The notes: a model not told the origin generated them from the sequence alone. DNA of 64,000 nt from JBCBGF01 sp038526915 (GCA_038526915.1 JBCBGF010000008.1:62001-126000); one strand, 5' to 3'. Positions 16,920 to 26,076 are shown, numbered from the stretch's first letter. Program-made: numbers and translations.

Positions 16920-17594
16920 ATGCGCCGACCCGACCGCCTTGTTGAAATCCTTCAGATCCTGCGTGACGGGCAGTTGCACCTCGCCCGGGACTTGGCCGAG
17001 CATCTCGGCGTCTCGCAGCGCACGATCTACCGCGACATGGACACGCTCATGGCCTCTGGCCTGCCCGTCGCGGGCGAGCGGGGCGTGGGCTACATGATGA
17101 CGGCGCCGATCACGTTGCCACCCATGAACCTGACGATGACCGAGCTTGAGGCGCTGCACCTGGGCGTCGCCATCGTGACCGAGGCTGCCGATCCCGAACT
17201 GCAGGACGCCGCCCAAACCCTGGCCGCCAAGATCGATGCCGTCTTGCCCGAAGACCGCGCTAGCCCGCCCAACGGCTGGGGCTTTGCCGTCTACCCCTTT
17301 GCCGACGCGGCCCATGGGTTTGTCCACATGCCGCCCCTGCGCGCCGCAATCCGGGCGCGTCAGAAACTGCGGATCGGGTATCTTTCGCTCGACGACGAGG
17401 CGACCAGCCGTGTGATCCGCCCCCTGCAACTGGATTACTGGGGTCGCGTCTGGACCGCGACCGCATGGTGCGAATTACGAAATGATTTCCGTGTGTTTCG
17501 CGTTGATCGCATCACCGCGCTTGAAGTATTGACAGAGCTCTTCGTGGACGAGCCCGGCAAGACGCTCGACGACTACATCAAAACCACGGGGTAG
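16920..17594 (+). CDS. YafY-type transcriptional regulator (HTH_11 plus WYL)
   Basis: The 224-residue protein starts MRRPDRLVEILQILRDGQLH and has a DeoR-like helix-turn-helix (LAEHLGVSQRTIYRDMDTLM, about residues 25-44). The C-terminal part has the WYL-type ligand domain (RIGYLSLDDEATSRVIRPLQ, about 138-157, then YWGRVWTATAWCELRNDFR). It probably senses a small ligand or nucleic acid fragment and binds the palindrome at 16852-16875. The 3' end overlaps the convergent LysE-type gene by 22 bp. Confidence 0.9.
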   Translation: MRRPDRLVEILQILRDGQLHLARDLAEHLGVSQRTIYRDMDTLMASGLPVAGERGVGYMMTAPITLPPMNLTMTELEALHLGVAIVTEAADPELQDAAQTLAAKIDAVLPEDRASPPNGWGFAVYPFADAAHGFVHMPPLRAAIRARQKLRIGYLSLDDEATSRVIRPLQLDYWGRVWTATAWCELRNDFRVFRVDRITALEVLTELFVDEPGKTLDDYIKTTG

Positions 17595-18172
17595 AGTGAG
17601 GCGACCAGCAGAACCGCCATGGTGATGTTGAACGCCCTTAGACGCGCAGGCCGGGTGAGAAGCCGCCGGACCTGCACCCCTAACATCGCCCAGACCCCCA
17701 CCGATGGCAGATTCACCATCCCGAACACCACAGCAACCAGGACAACGGCCCAGAACTCCTGCGCGGGCGCATAGACGGCCAGCGCGGTCAGGGCCATGGT
17801 CCAGGCCTTGGGGTTCACCCATTGAAACAGCGCGGCCTGGAGGAAGGTCATCGGCGTCCCTGTCTCGGCCTGACCTGAGTGCGGGGCCGCATTAGCAATT
17901 TTCCAAGCTAGGTAAAGTAGATAGAGGACGCTTATCACCTTTAGGATCGTGTAGCTGGCAGGCACCGCCTCAAACAGCCCCACAAGCCCCGCGCCCACCA
18001 GAACCACCATCGCCACAAAGCCCAGCGCGACCCCCAGCATATGGGGGATCGTGCGGACCAGCCCGAAATTCGCGCCCGATGCCATCAGCATCATGTTGTT
18101 GGGCCCCGGTGTGATCGAGCTGACAAAGGCGAAGGCGACAAGTGCGGTAAGGAGATCAAGTGTCATACGCAT
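17573..18172 (-). CDS. LysE/RhtB family amino acid exporter
   Basis: This 199-residue inner-membrane protein has about six hydrophobic helices and the family signature SSITPGPNNMMLMASG (about residues 18-33). Such proteins export amino acids or derivatives such as lysine or homoserine. It is divergent from an Lrp/AsnC regulator gene only 67 bp away, the usual control pairing. ATG codons at 18172 and 18166 are both possible; no clear ribosome site separates them. Confidence 0.9.
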   Translation of the reverse strand: MRMTLDLLTALVAFAFVSSITPGPNNMMLMASGANFGLVRTIPHMLGVALGFVAMVVLVGAGLVGLFEAVPASYTILKVISVLYLLYLAWKIANAAPHSGQAETGTPMTFLQAALFQWVNPKAWTMALTALAVYAPAQEFWAVVLVAVVFGMVNLPSVGVWAMLGVQVRRLLTRPARLRAFNITMAVLLVASLYPVVLM

Positions 18173-18239
18173 CAGAATTGCGCAGAACAGGCGCATTTAA
18201 ATTGCGAACTTGTCGCGCTCGCGCTAATGTACGCAATAC

Positions 18240-18692
18240 ATGAGTGATCTGGACCAGATTGACAACGCGATATTGCGTGAATTGTCCCGTGACGGTCGCC
18301 TGCCCAATATCCAACTGGCCGACCGCGTCGGCCTGTCCCCCTCGGCCTGCCTCAGGCGCGTGGCAGCGCTCGAACGCGCGGGCGTGATTTCTGGCTACCG
18401 CGCTGTCCTCAACCGCGAGGCACGGGGCATCGGCTTTCTGGCGTACATCACCGTCGCCCTAAACGATCACACCAAACACGCGCAGGAGGCGTTCGAGAAA
18501 GCGATCGCCCGCGCGCCGCAGGTGACGGAGTGTCATAACATCACTGGGGCCGTGGAATACCTTCTGCGGGTAGAAGTGGCAGATCTCGCCGCCTACAAGG
18601 TGTTTCACACCGATATCCTCGGCACCCTGCCCCAGGTTCACGGGCTGACGACCTATGTCGTCATGGGCTCCCCCAAGGATGACCGCGCCTGA
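18240..18692 (+). CDS. Lrp/AsnC family transcriptional regulator
   Basis: The 150-residue protein has the N-terminal HTH (LDQIDNAILRELSRDGRLPN, then LADRVGLSPSACLRRVAALE) and the C-terminal RAM effector domain (AFEKAIARAPQVTECHNITG). It starts immediately beside the divergent LysE-type exporter, which it probably controls in response to the exported amino acid. The 67-bp shared gap contains an imperfect palindromic A/T-rich stretch around GCGCATTTAAATTGCG, a plausible binding site. Confidence 0.93.
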   Translation: MSDLDQIDNAILRELSRDGRLPNIQLADRVGLSPSACLRRVAALERAGVISGYRAVLNREARGIGFLAYITVALNDHTKHAQEAFEKAIARAPQVTECHNITGAVEYLLRVEVADLAAYKVFHTDILGTLPQVHGLTTYVVMGSPKDDRA

Positions 18693-18702
18693 GGTTCTAG
18701 CC

Positions 18703-19788
18703 CTAGCCCTCTGCGGGGAACACAAAACACCGTTCCCGCCGCATCATCAGCCACAGAGCGGTGCCTGGTTTGGGCAAAAAGACGGACGGGACGGCCGCCT
18801 TCAGAATGGACCCGTCATAGTCCATCTTGAAGTCCACCAGGCTTTCATTGCCCACAAAACGGGCCCGGGTCACGACACCGCGCGCGGGCACACCGTCGCG
18901 CACTGTGGGGTTGGGCCCTCGTCCGCTGCGATCAAAGTCGATCCGCAGATGCTGCGGTCTGATGACAATATCGACGGTCGATCCGTCCGGCACACCCGGC
19001 GCAAGAAACCCGCCGAACGGCGTGTCCGTCAACGCGCCCTGAACTTTCCCCCGGATGACATTGATATCGCTGAAAAACGCAGCCGCGCTTTTGTCCACCG
19101 GCGCATTGTAGACGTTGTACGGCGCGCCGACTTGCACGATCCGGCCATTGCGCATCAGGGCGATTTCATTGGCCATGCGCATCGCCTCATCCGGCTCATG
19201 CGTGACCAACAGGACGGCCGCGCCCTCTTCCTTCAGGATCTCCAGCGTCTCGTCCCGGATCCCGTCGCGCAAACGGTTGTCGAGGCCCGAGAACGGCTCA
19301 TCCATCAGCATGACCTTGGGCCGCGGCGCAACTGCGCGCGCCAGGGCCACGCGTTGCTGTTCGCCCCCCGACAATTGATGGGGGTACTTGTCCGCGTAGC
19401 CGCTCAGGTGCACACGTTCCAAAAGGGTATGCACACGCCGCGTGTTGTCCGCCTTGTTGCCACGCAGACCGAAGGCCACGTTGTCCCCCACTGTCAAATG
19501 CGGAAACAGGGCAAAGTCCTGAAAGATCAAGCCGACACCGCGGATCTCGGGCGGATCGTGCCGCGACGGGCCTGAGACGACCGCGCCATCAATCGCAACT
19601 TCGCCGCCCGTCTGACGGTCGACCCCCGCCACGATGCGCAGCGTCGTTGATTTGCCGCAGCCCGATGGCCCCAAAAGACAGGTCACATCCCCCGGCATCA
19701 CCGAAAGCGACACATCATCCACGACATCGCGCCCTTCAAAGCGGCGCTTCAGTCGCCTGATCTCTAACCGTGGCGTCCCCTCGCTCAC
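18703..19788 (-). CDS. FbpC/PotA-type ABC transporter ATP-binding protein
   Basis: This 361-residue importer ATPase has Walker A GPSGCGKST (40-48), the signature LSGGEQQRVALARA, Walker B VMLMDEPFSGLD and a C-terminal TOBE-like part (VIRPQHLRID). The best matching group is iron(III)/polyamine-type. I use the GTG at 19788, which has GGAAGG six bases upstream; the frame stays open to 19851. No permease or binding protein is beside it, so its partners must be elsewhere. Confidence 0.88.
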   Translation of the reverse strand: MSEGTPRLEIRRLKRRFEGRDVVDDVSLSVMPGDVTCLLGPSGCGKSTTLRIVAGVDRQTGGEVAIDGAVVSGPSRHDPPEIRGVGLIFQDFALFPHLTVGDNVAFGLRGNKADNTRRVHTLLERVHLSGYADKYPHQLSGGEQQRVALARAVAPRPKVMLMDEPFSGLDNRLRDGIRDETLEILKEEGAAVLLVTHEPDEAMRMANEIALMRNGRIVQVGAPYNVYNAPVDKSAAAFFSDINVIRGKVQGALTDTPFGGFLAPGVPDGSTVDIVIRPQHLRIDFDRSGRGPNPTVRDGVPARGVVTRARFVGNESLVDFKMDYDGSILKAAVPSVFLPKPGTALWLMMRRERCFVFPAEG

Positions 19789-19878
19789 CCGCAGCCTTCC
19801 GAAAGTCCGATCAAAACCATCAGATATCGCGGGTAACAGCCGGGCCGCCACACGGCAAGGGCAGTGTGCGGGGCATCG

Positions 19879-20658
19879 TCAAAGCGTTGCGTTGATCGCA
19901 CCACCATCTAGTAGAATATTCTGTCCTACGATGAAGCCCGCATGCTGCGAACACAGAAATGCACAGGTCGCCCCGAACTCCTCAGCCGTGCCATAGCGCC
20001 TTGCCGGGATCGTCGCCTGCCGCTGGGCTGTGGCCTCGGCCATCGAGATCCCCTGGGCGTCGCACACCGCTTTGTCCAGACCAACGGCCCGGTCGGTGGC
20101 GTGAATGCCGGGCAACAGGTTATTGATCGTCACGCCCTTTTCCGCCACCTGCCGCGCGGTGCCCGCCACGAAACCGGTCAAACCTGTCCGCGCAGTGTTC
20201 GACAGCCCAAGCTGGGGGATCGGCGCCTTGACGGACCCCGATGTGATGTTCACCACCCGGCCCCAGCCCCGCGCCATCATCCCCGGCAACACACCCTGCA
20301 TCAGCGCCACCGGTGTCAGCATGTTGGCATCGAGTGCGGCGATAAAATCATCCCGGCCCCAGTCCGACCAAAGCCCCGGTGGCGGGCCGCCTGCGTTGTT
20401 GACGAGGATATCGAGATCGCCGCCCTCGGCCAGCAGTTCTGCCTGAACGCCAGCATCCGTAATGTCGCCCGCAACAGCGGCCACCGACACCCCATGGGCC
20501 TGCCGTATCTCATCGGCGGTCGCTTCCAGCGCCTCGGCCCCGCGGGCGTTGATCACCAGATCCACGCCTTCCGCCGCCAACGCCATGGCGCAACCCCGGC
20601 CCAACCCTTTCGAGGCCGCACAGACGATCGCCCGTTTCCCAGAAATCCCCAGATCCAT
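19879..20658 (-). CDS. Short-chain dehydrogenase/reductase, atypical active site
   Basis: The 259-residue protein has the Rossmann start CAASKGLGRG (13-22), LVNNAGGPP (about 86-94) and the end GQNILLDGGAINATL of FabG-like SDRs. The catalytic YxxxK is missing: the aligned positions are Ser153 and Arg157 in LGLSNTARTGL. Glycine-rich NAD(P) binding is kept, so it may bind a cofactor with altered chemistry. The ATG at 20658 follows GGGGAGGGCAG. Confidence 0.88.
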   Translation of the reverse strand: MDLGISGKRAIVCAASKGLGRGCAMALAAEGVDLVINARGAEALEATADEIRQAHGVSVAAVAGDITDAGVQAELLAEGGDLDILVNNAGGPPPGLWSDWGRDDFIAALDANMLTPVALMQGVLPGMMARGWGRVVNITSGSVKAPIPQLGLSNTARTGLTGFVAGTARQVAEKGVTINNLLPGIHATDRAVGLDKAVCDAQGISMAEATAQRQATIPARRYGTAEEFGATCAFLCSQHAGFIVGQNILLDGGAINATL

Positions 20659-20723
20659 GCTGCCCTCCCCGGCCTCTGTCCGGCTCTCCCCTAACAAAGG
20701 CCGGGGCGCAGCGAAAGGTAGGC

Positions 20724-21095
20724 TCAGCTCATCGTATAGAAGAACTCTTCCCGCGTGATCTTACCATTCGCCACGTGATAAACGCCCACCTCGGCCATAT
20801 CCGACACTTCGCCGGTTTCCTTGTTCTTCGTCTTCATCTTGAAATGGACGGCGAACCGGTCATCCCCATGCTCATAGGGCCCTTCGATATTGCCCTCTAG
20901 CACCTCGAACGCCCCGTCCCACCAGGCATGTTTGCCACGAATACCTTCGAGCCCCGCCGTCTCACGCCCCATCCCCATCGGGTCAGCAGCCTCGACCGAG
21001 ACGGCATCCTCGGCATAAAGCTTTCCCAGGTTCTCGGTGTCGCGGCCTTCGCGGCACCCGGCCACAAGCTCATTGGCAATTTCAGACAGTGTCAT
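20724..21095 (-). CDS. NTF2-like/SnoaL-like protein
   Basis: At 123 residues, this has the cone-shaped NTF2-like fold pattern: an N-terminal helix (EIANELVAGCREGRDTENLG), LYAEDAVSVEA, then strands GDDRFAVHFKMKTKNK and VGVYHVANGKITREEFFYT. Members are often small isomerases or unknown. It precedes the SDR gene by 65 bp on the same strand. No specific substrate can be assigned. Confidence 0.8.
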   Translation of the reverse strand: MTLSEIANELVAGCREGRDTENLGKLYAEDAVSVEAADPMGMGRETAGLEGIRGKHAWWDGAFEVLEGNIEGPYEHGDDRFAVHFKMKTKNKETGEVSDMAEVGVYHVANGKITREEFFYTMS

Positions 21096-21240
21096 TGGTG
21101 ATCTCCCTCATTGATCGGCTGCTCGTCCAGGCCCCACGTGTTCTTGTTATGTTCTTATCATGACTCACCTCACCCAGCCGGTCAACTGACGCGTTCCTGA
21201 CATCGGTGCAATACTTCCCTTCACCCTGGCCGCCCGCTAT

Positions 21241-22860
21241 ATGCCCCCCATGCTGGACCGCGCTTCAAACTCACCCACCCTGCCCCCGGAAATCGCCCGG
21301 CGGCGCACCTTTGCCATCATCTCGCACCCCGATGCCGGCAAGACGACGCTGACCGAGAAGTTCCTGCTTTACGGCGGCGCGATCCAGATGGCGGGCCAGG
21401 TTCGGGCCAAGGGCGAGGCGCGGCGTACCCGGTCGGACTTCATGCAGATGGAAAAAGACCGCGGTATCTCGGTCTCGGCCTCGGCCATGTCCTTCGATTT
21501 CGGCGAGTACCGGTTCAATCTGGTCGACACCCCCGGCCACAGCGATTTCTCGGAAGACACTTACCGCACGCTGACCGCCGTCGACGCCGCGATTATGGTG
21601 ATCGACGGGGCAAAGGGCGTGGAGAGCCAGACGCAAAAGCTCTTCGAGGTGTGCCGCCTGCGCGACCTGCCGATCCTGACCTTCTGCAACAAGATGGACC
21701 GCGAAAGCCGGGACACGTTCGAGATCATCGACGAGATCCAGGAAAACCTGGCCATCGACGTGACCCCGGCAAGCTGGCCCATCGGCGTCGGCCGCGACTT
21801 CCTTGGCTGCTATGACATGCTCCACGACCGGCTGGAGCTGATGGACCGCGCCGACCGCAACAAGGTGGCGGAATCCATCGCGATCGAAGGTTTGGACGAT
21901 GCCAAACTCGCCGAGCATATCCCGGCCGACCTCCTCGAAAAGCTCACCGAAGAGGTGGAGATGGCGCGCGAGCTGCTCCCGTCCTTCGACCGCCAAGCCT
22001 TCCTCGATGGCACGCTGACGCCCATCTGGTTCGGCAGCGCCATCAACTCCTTCGGCGTGAAGGAGTTGATGGACGGCATCGGCCAGTACGGCCCCGAGCC
22101 ACAGCCCCAATCCGCCGAACCACGGCAGGTCGCCCCCAGCGAAACCAAAGTCGCGGGCTTCGTCTTCAAGGTGCAGGCCAACATGGACCCCAAGCACCGC
22201 GACCGCGTGGCCTTTCTGCGCATGGCGTCCGGGCATTTCAAACGCGGCATGAAGCTGACCCATGTGCGCAGCAAGAAACCAATGGCGATCTCGAACCCTG
22301 TCCTCTTTCTCGCCTCCGACCGAGAGCTTGCGGAAGAGGCCTGGGCCGGCGACATCATCGGCATCCCGAACCACGGCCAGCTTCGCATCGGCGATACCTT
22401 GACCGAAGGCGAGGCGATCCGCGTGACCGGCATCCCCAGCTTCGCACCGGAACTGCTGCAAAAGGTCCGCGCGGGCGATCCGCTGAAAGCCAAGCACCTC
22501 GACAAGGCGCTCATGCAATTCGCCGAGGAAGGCGCCGCTAAGATCTTCAAACCGATGATCGGCGCGGGCTTTATCGTCGGCGTCGTCGGCGCACTGCAAT
22601 TCGAAGTGCTAGCCAGCCGGATCGAACTGGAATACGGCCTGCCCGTGCGGTTCGAGCCCTCGCAGTTCACCTCCGCCCGCTGGGTCACGGGACCCAAGGA
22701 CAAGGTCGAGGCCTTCATCAATACCAACAAAGGCCATATCGCCGAAGACAACGATGGCGACACGGTGTACCTTACGCGCCTGCAATGGGACATCGACCGG
22801 ATCGAGCGGGACCATCCAGACCTCACGCTGAGTGCCACCAAAGAGATGATGGTCAGCTAG
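21241..22860 (+). CDS. prfC: Peptide chain release factor 3
   Basis: RF3 is a GTPase that recycles RF1/RF2 from the ribosome. The 539-residue protein has G1 SHPDAGKTT (28-36), the RF3-type MEKDRGISVSASAM switch, G3 DTPGHSDFSEDTYRTLTAVD, and G4 NKMD. The C-terminal domains include RWVTGPKDKVEAF. ATGs at 21241 and 21250 are both possible starts. The gene reads alone, divergent from the NTF2-like gene. Confidence 0.95.
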   Translation: MPPMLDRASNSPTLPPEIARRRTFAIISHPDAGKTTLTEKFLLYGGAIQMAGQVRAKGEARRTRSDFMQMEKDRGISVSASAMSFDFGEYRFNLVDTPGHSDFSEDTYRTLTAVDAAIMVIDGAKGVESQTQKLFEVCRLRDLPILTFCNKMDRESRDTFEIIDEIQENLAIDVTPASWPIGVGRDFLGCYDMLHDRLELMDRADRNKVAESIAIEGLDDAKLAEHIPADLLEKLTEEVEMARELLPSFDRQAFLDGTLTPIWFGSAINSFGVKELMDGIGQYGPEPQPQSAEPRQVAPSETKVAGFVFKVQANMDPKHRDRVAFLRMASGHFKRGMKLTHVRSKKPMAISNPVLFLASDRELAEEAWAGDIIGIPNHGQLRIGDTLTEGEAIRVTGIPSFAPELLQKVRAGDPLKAKHLDKALMQFAEEGAAKIFKPMIGAGFIVGVVGALQFEVLASRIELEYGLPVRFEPSQFTSARWVTGPKDKVEAFINTNKGHIAEDNDGDTVYLTRLQWDIDRIERDHPDLTLSATKEMMVS

Positions 22861-22944
22861 CGAATCTCGGGCAATGGCGGCGATGCCGGTTGCCGCCTAT
22901 CGCCTGCGAAAGTTGCAGCGCGGGCCAGACCCACGCTCAACCAA

Positions 22945-22972
22945 CAAAAAAGGGCCGCTCGCCACGACCCTT
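22945..22972 (-). terminator. Rho-independent-like terminator for the small membrane gene
   Basis: Read on the minus strand, AAGGG and CCCTT arms enclose a GC-rich loop and are followed directly by a T run (CCCTTTTTTGTT). It begins 25 bp beyond the stop of the 22998-23180 gene. The stem is short, so efficiency is uncertain. Confidence 0.55.
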
Positions 22973-22997
22973 CCCTGCACGAAACTGTGAAAACCCC

Positions 22998-23180
22998 TTA
23001 CGCGAAAGATATCTGCCCCAGATCCGACCCTGTGTCATTGCGGCGCATCGTCCGCATGATCACGAGGTGGGTCAGCGCCACACCGCAGATAAAGGCGGCA
23101 ATCGATGACATCGTCATCGGCACACCCAGAATGGTAACGCCAAACGCGACGTCCGTCGCGATGAGTGCTGTATGTTCCAT
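22998..23180 (-). CDS. Small two-helix membrane protein
   Basis: This 60-residue ORF has two hydrophobic segments (TDVAFGVTILGVPMTM and SSIAAFICGVALTHLVIM) and a short polar end. A GAGGT ribosome site seven bases before the ATG at 23180 and a terminator-like hairpin downstream support it as a real gene. I do not recognise a family. Confidence 0.65.
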   Translation of the reverse strand: MEHTALIATDVAFGVTILGVPMTMSSIAAFICGVALTHLVIMRTMRRNDTGSDLGQISFA

Positions 23181-23338
23181 GTCTTGACCTCAGTTCACAT
23201 TGCGTGAGCCCGACTCAAGCCCCGAGACTGTGGCAAGACCGTGGCGGCGATTGCCCAAACGAACGCAAGTTCAGCGACTTACCGCCTATTGTTGCACTTT
23301 TGGCGCGGGGACACCCAAGGGCCGCCGGGCCGGATCCA

Positions 23339-23347
23339 TGTGGATAA
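23339..23347 (-). promoter_or_regulatory. DnaA box (perfect)
   Basis: TGTGGATAA on the plus strand reads TTATCCACA on the minus strand, an exact match to the high-affinity DnaA consensus. Confidence 0.6.
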
Positions 23348-23547
23348 CTCTGTGCATGCCCCGCCGGGTTCGTTCCACGTCCACGGCGCTGCAAAATACC
23401 CGCCTCAGCGACAGTTTCCCCTACGTCAGCTGACTGACGCAAAAACGCGCACAATTCAGGGGCTTCGGCACACATCCGCAGCCACACCGAAAGGTGCGTT
23501 GACGCTTACCCGCATCCGTTGTAGCCATCCACCAGTTCGAGGCGACT

Positions 23548-23556
23548 TGTGGATAA
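23548..23556 (-). promoter_or_regulatory. DnaA box (perfect)
   Basis: This is a second exact TTATCCACA on the minus strand, 209 bp from the first and 70 bp before the helicase start. Confidence 0.6.
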
Positions 23557-23625
23557 GTCAGAACCATCCGGGTTCGCGCCTCCCAGCCGACGGGCCATGA
23601 CGCGGTCCGTAACCAACGGACGTTC

Positions 23626-25041
23626 ATGACGAAGTTTGCTGATTTAAAGCTGTCGCCCAAAGTTCTCAAAGCCGTCGAGGAAGCCGGCTACGAATCCCCC
23701 ACCCCCATCCAGGAAGGGGCTATTCCCCCCGCGCTTGAGGGCCGGGATGTGTTGGGCATCGCCCAGACGGGAACGGGCAAGACCGCCTCTTTCACCCTGC
23801 CGATGATCACCATGCTGGCCCGAGGCCGCGCCCGCGCGCGGATGCCGCGCAGCCTGGTGCTGGCCCCCACGCGCGAGCTTGCGGCTCAGGTGGCAGAAAA
23901 CTTTGATACCTATTCCAAACATGTGAAGCTTACCAAGGCGCTCCTCATCGGGGGCGTCAGCTTTAAGGAACAGGATCAGCTCATCGACAAGGGCGTCGAC
24001 GTCCTGATCGCCACGCCAGGTCGCCTGCTGGACCATTTCGAACGCGGCAAACTCCTTCTCACCGGCGTTCAGATCATGGTGGTGGATGAGGCTGACCGGA
24101 TGCTCGACATGGGCTTCATCCCCGATATCGAGCGCATCTTCGGCCTCACGCCCTTCACCCGCCAGACGCTCTTTTTCTCCGCCACCATGGCGCCTGAGAT
24201 TGAGCGGATCACCAACACCTTCCTGTCGAACCCCGAAAAGATCGAGGTCGCGCGCCAGGCCACCACATCCGAGACGATTACCCAATCGGTCTTCATGTTC
24301 CGCGGCTCGCGCCGGGATCGCGCGGCCACGGAGAAACGCAACCTCCTGCGCGCGCTGATCGATGCCGAAGGCGAGAAATGCACCAACGCCATCGTCTTCT
24401 GCAATCGCAAGAGCGATGTGGATATCGTTGCAAAAAGCCTGAAGAAACACGGCTATAACGCCGAGCCGATCCACGGCGATCTCGACCAGTCGCACCGCAT
24501 GCGCACACTCGACGGCTTCCGCGACGGCACGATCCGCTTGCTGGTGGCCTCTGACGTCGCCGCCCGCGGCCTCGACATTCCAGCGGTGAGTCACGTCTTC
24601 AACTTCGACGTCCCCGGTCATGCCGAAGACTACGTCCACCGCATCGGCCGCACCGGTCGCGCGGGCCGCGAAGGTACCGCGATGATGATCTGCGCGCCCA
24701 ACGACGCGAAAAACCTCGACGCGATCGAGCGCCTGATCGAGACCGAGATCCCGCGCGGTGAAAACCCGCTCGGCACCCCGCCGGCCCCCGAGGGCAGCGA
24801 AGAGGAGGCGGAAGACAAGCCCCGCCGCAGCCGGTCCCGCAGCCGCAAGGCGAAAGAGCCTGTCGAAGAAGCCGCCGCCGAAGCCACTGCCGAGACCGCA
24901 CCGCCTGAAGACAAACCCGCCCGCACCCGCTCTCGCGGCGGACGTGGCCGAGGCCGGGACCGCGACGATAAGGTCGTCGGCATGGGCGATCACATGCCCG
25001 GCTTCATAGCTATGAGCTTTGAAGAGCGGATGGCGAGCTAA
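23626..25041 (+). CDS. rhlE: DEAD-box RNA helicase (RhlE type)
   Basis: This 471-residue ATP-dependent RNA helicase has the Q-motif PTPIQ, motif I AQTGTGKT (46-53), DEAD at 154-157, SAT at 185-187, and motif VI HRIGRTGRAGR. After about residue 380 comes a low-complexity Glu/Arg/Ala tail (RRSRSRSRKAKEP, TRSRGGRGRGRDRD) that probably contacts RNA. The order fits RhlE rather than DbpA or CsdA. The 5' leader may be long, as is common for cold-responsive helicases. Confidence 0.93.
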   Translation: MTKFADLKLSPKVLKAVEEAGYESPTPIQEGAIPPALEGRDVLGIAQTGTGKTASFTLPMITMLARGRARARMPRSLVLAPTRELAAQVAENFDTYSKHVKLTKALLIGGVSFKEQDQLIDKGVDVLIATPGRLLDHFERGKLLLTGVQIMVVDEADRMLDMGFIPDIERIFGLTPFTRQTLFFSATMAPEIERITNTFLSNPEKIEVARQATTSETITQSVFMFRGSRRDRAATEKRNLLRALIDAEGEKCTNAIVFCNRKSDVDIVAKSLKKHGYNAEPIHGDLDQSHRMRTLDGFRDGTIRLLVASDVAARGLDIPAVSHVFNFDVPGHAEDYVHRIGRTGRAGREGTAMMICAPNDAKNLDAIERLIETEIPRGENPLGTPPAPEGSEEEAEDKPRRSRSRSRKAKEPVEEAAAEATAETAPPEDKPARTRSRGGRGRGRDRDDKVVGMGDHMPGFIAMSFEERMAS

Positions 25042-25052
25042 GGCCTCCCGCT

Positions 25053-25074
25053 CTTCTTCTTGTTTCAAATACGC
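25053..25074 (+). repeat. Copy 1 of 22-bp dispersed repeat
   Basis: CTTCTTCTTGTT followed by TCAAATACGC lies 11 bp after the helicase stop, between convergent genes. Near-identical copies are at 26452, 56363, 60072 (inverted) and 60102. Confidence 0.7.
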
Positions 25075-25107
25075 ACCCACGACGCAGGCCCCAGGCGCTA
25101 ACGGAAA

Positions 25108-25986
25108 CTATCCCCTTGCCGCTGCGACCCCGCGATCCAGGAACAACCCGCCCGGCAGATCGCCCACGGCCTCGATCATCGCCGCCCTCAGGTCCTCGGC
25201 GGAACCCTGCACGTCCATCGCAGCTTCCCACGCATCGAGATACGTCCGCATATGCGCGTAAACCGACGCGTCATTTGCCGAGCTTTCGGTCCGATGCCCC
25301 GGAATGACCGTCCCCGCACCCAGCGACTCCAGATCATCCAGCGTCGCCCGCCACTTATTCAGATCTTCGCCCGTCAGGTTCTCCGCGACCCATAGGTGCG
25401 TGTCCTGATAGAGCACATCCGCCGCCACCAGCGTATCGAGCTGTGGCAGATGCACTGGCGTGATCACCTCGGTGTCGCCGTGAACCGGCCCGAGGATATC
25501 GAACCGCTCCCCCTCCAACTCAAGCGTATCCCCCGGCAGCGCTTCCGGGATCACCGCGGTGTCGCCAAACAGCTCGGGGGGCAAGGCTTGTTTCATCCCA
25601 TCGAGCATCGCCTGCGCCGCCCCCGCGATCAATGGCTGGACCGAGGCATGAGCCACAGGCTTAGCCTCGGGGAACCGCTCCATTAGGATCGCCAGCCCCA
25701 GATGGTGATCGGGGTGGTAGTGGGTGATAAAAATCGTCTCCAGCGTCTTGCCCGTCGCCGCGATCACATCGGCCAGCCGCTGGGCGTTGGGCGCCGTGAA
25801 CTGCGCGTCGATCAGCAACAGACGCTCTTCGCCCACGACCAGAGTGGAGTCCACTAGGCCCCCCATCGGATCGGCGGTAAACACATCCGCGCCGGTCGCG
25901 GCCAGCGCCGGGCGCATACCGGCGGCGGTTAGGGCCCCTGCACCGGCGGTCATTTGAAGGAAATTGCGGCGATTGAGAAGAAACAT
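25108..25986 (-). CDS. Tat-exported metallo-beta-lactamase-fold hydrolase
   Basis: The 292-residue protein has a twin-arginine signal (RRNFLQ, residues 6-11, then a hydrophobic stretch, cleavage near ALA-A at 29). The zinc-binding motif HYHPDHH is at 89-95. Later histidines are in LGPVHGDTE and TVIPGHRTE. Its substrate is unknown; the family includes lactonases and sulfatase-like enzymes. It is divergent from an HxlR regulator 90 bp away, which probably controls it. It needs the Tat system also encoded in this window. Confidence 0.85.
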   Translation of the reverse strand: MFLLNRRNFLQMTAGAGALTAAGMRPALAATGADVFTADPMGGLVDSTLVVGEERLLLIDAQFTAPNAQRLADVIAATGKTLETIFITHYHPDHHLGLAILMERFPEAKPVAHASVQPLIAGAAQAMLDGMKQALPPELFGDTAVIPEALPGDTLELEGERFDILGPVHGDTEVITPVHLPQLDTLVAADVLYQDTHLWVAENLTGEDLNKWRATLDDLESLGAGTVIPGHRTESSANDASVYAHMRTYLDAWEAAMDVQGSAEDLRAAMIEAVGDLPGGLFLDRGVAAARG

Positions 25987-26076
25987 GATCGGCTCCCATG
26001 TCGATATTGGTTGGTGACATGGTTACGAAACAGAACTATTGGAATTACGGAAGAAGGCACTTTGAAGTAACCGCCC

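Larger units (their letters stand above)
23181..23625. other. 445-bp non-coding region with two perfect DnaA boxes
   Basis: This is the longest gene-free stretch of the window. It lies between a leftward small gene and the rightward helicase gene. It holds two TGTGGATAA sequences (23339-23347 and 23548-23556), which are the reverse complement of the DnaA box TTATCCACA, in the same orientation 209 bp apart. I saw no AT-rich unwinding stretch and no convincing ORF. It may include a long 5' leader for the helicase mRNA. Confidence 0.6.

Noticed and set aside
21271..22599. A 442-codon minus-strand frame opposite prfC
   Set aside because: prfC on the other strand has all GTPase motifs; the frame shows none and has no ribosome site.
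23644..25080. A 478-codon minus-strand frame opposite the DEAD-box helicase
   Set aside because: It is a shadow of a gene with complete helicase motifs.
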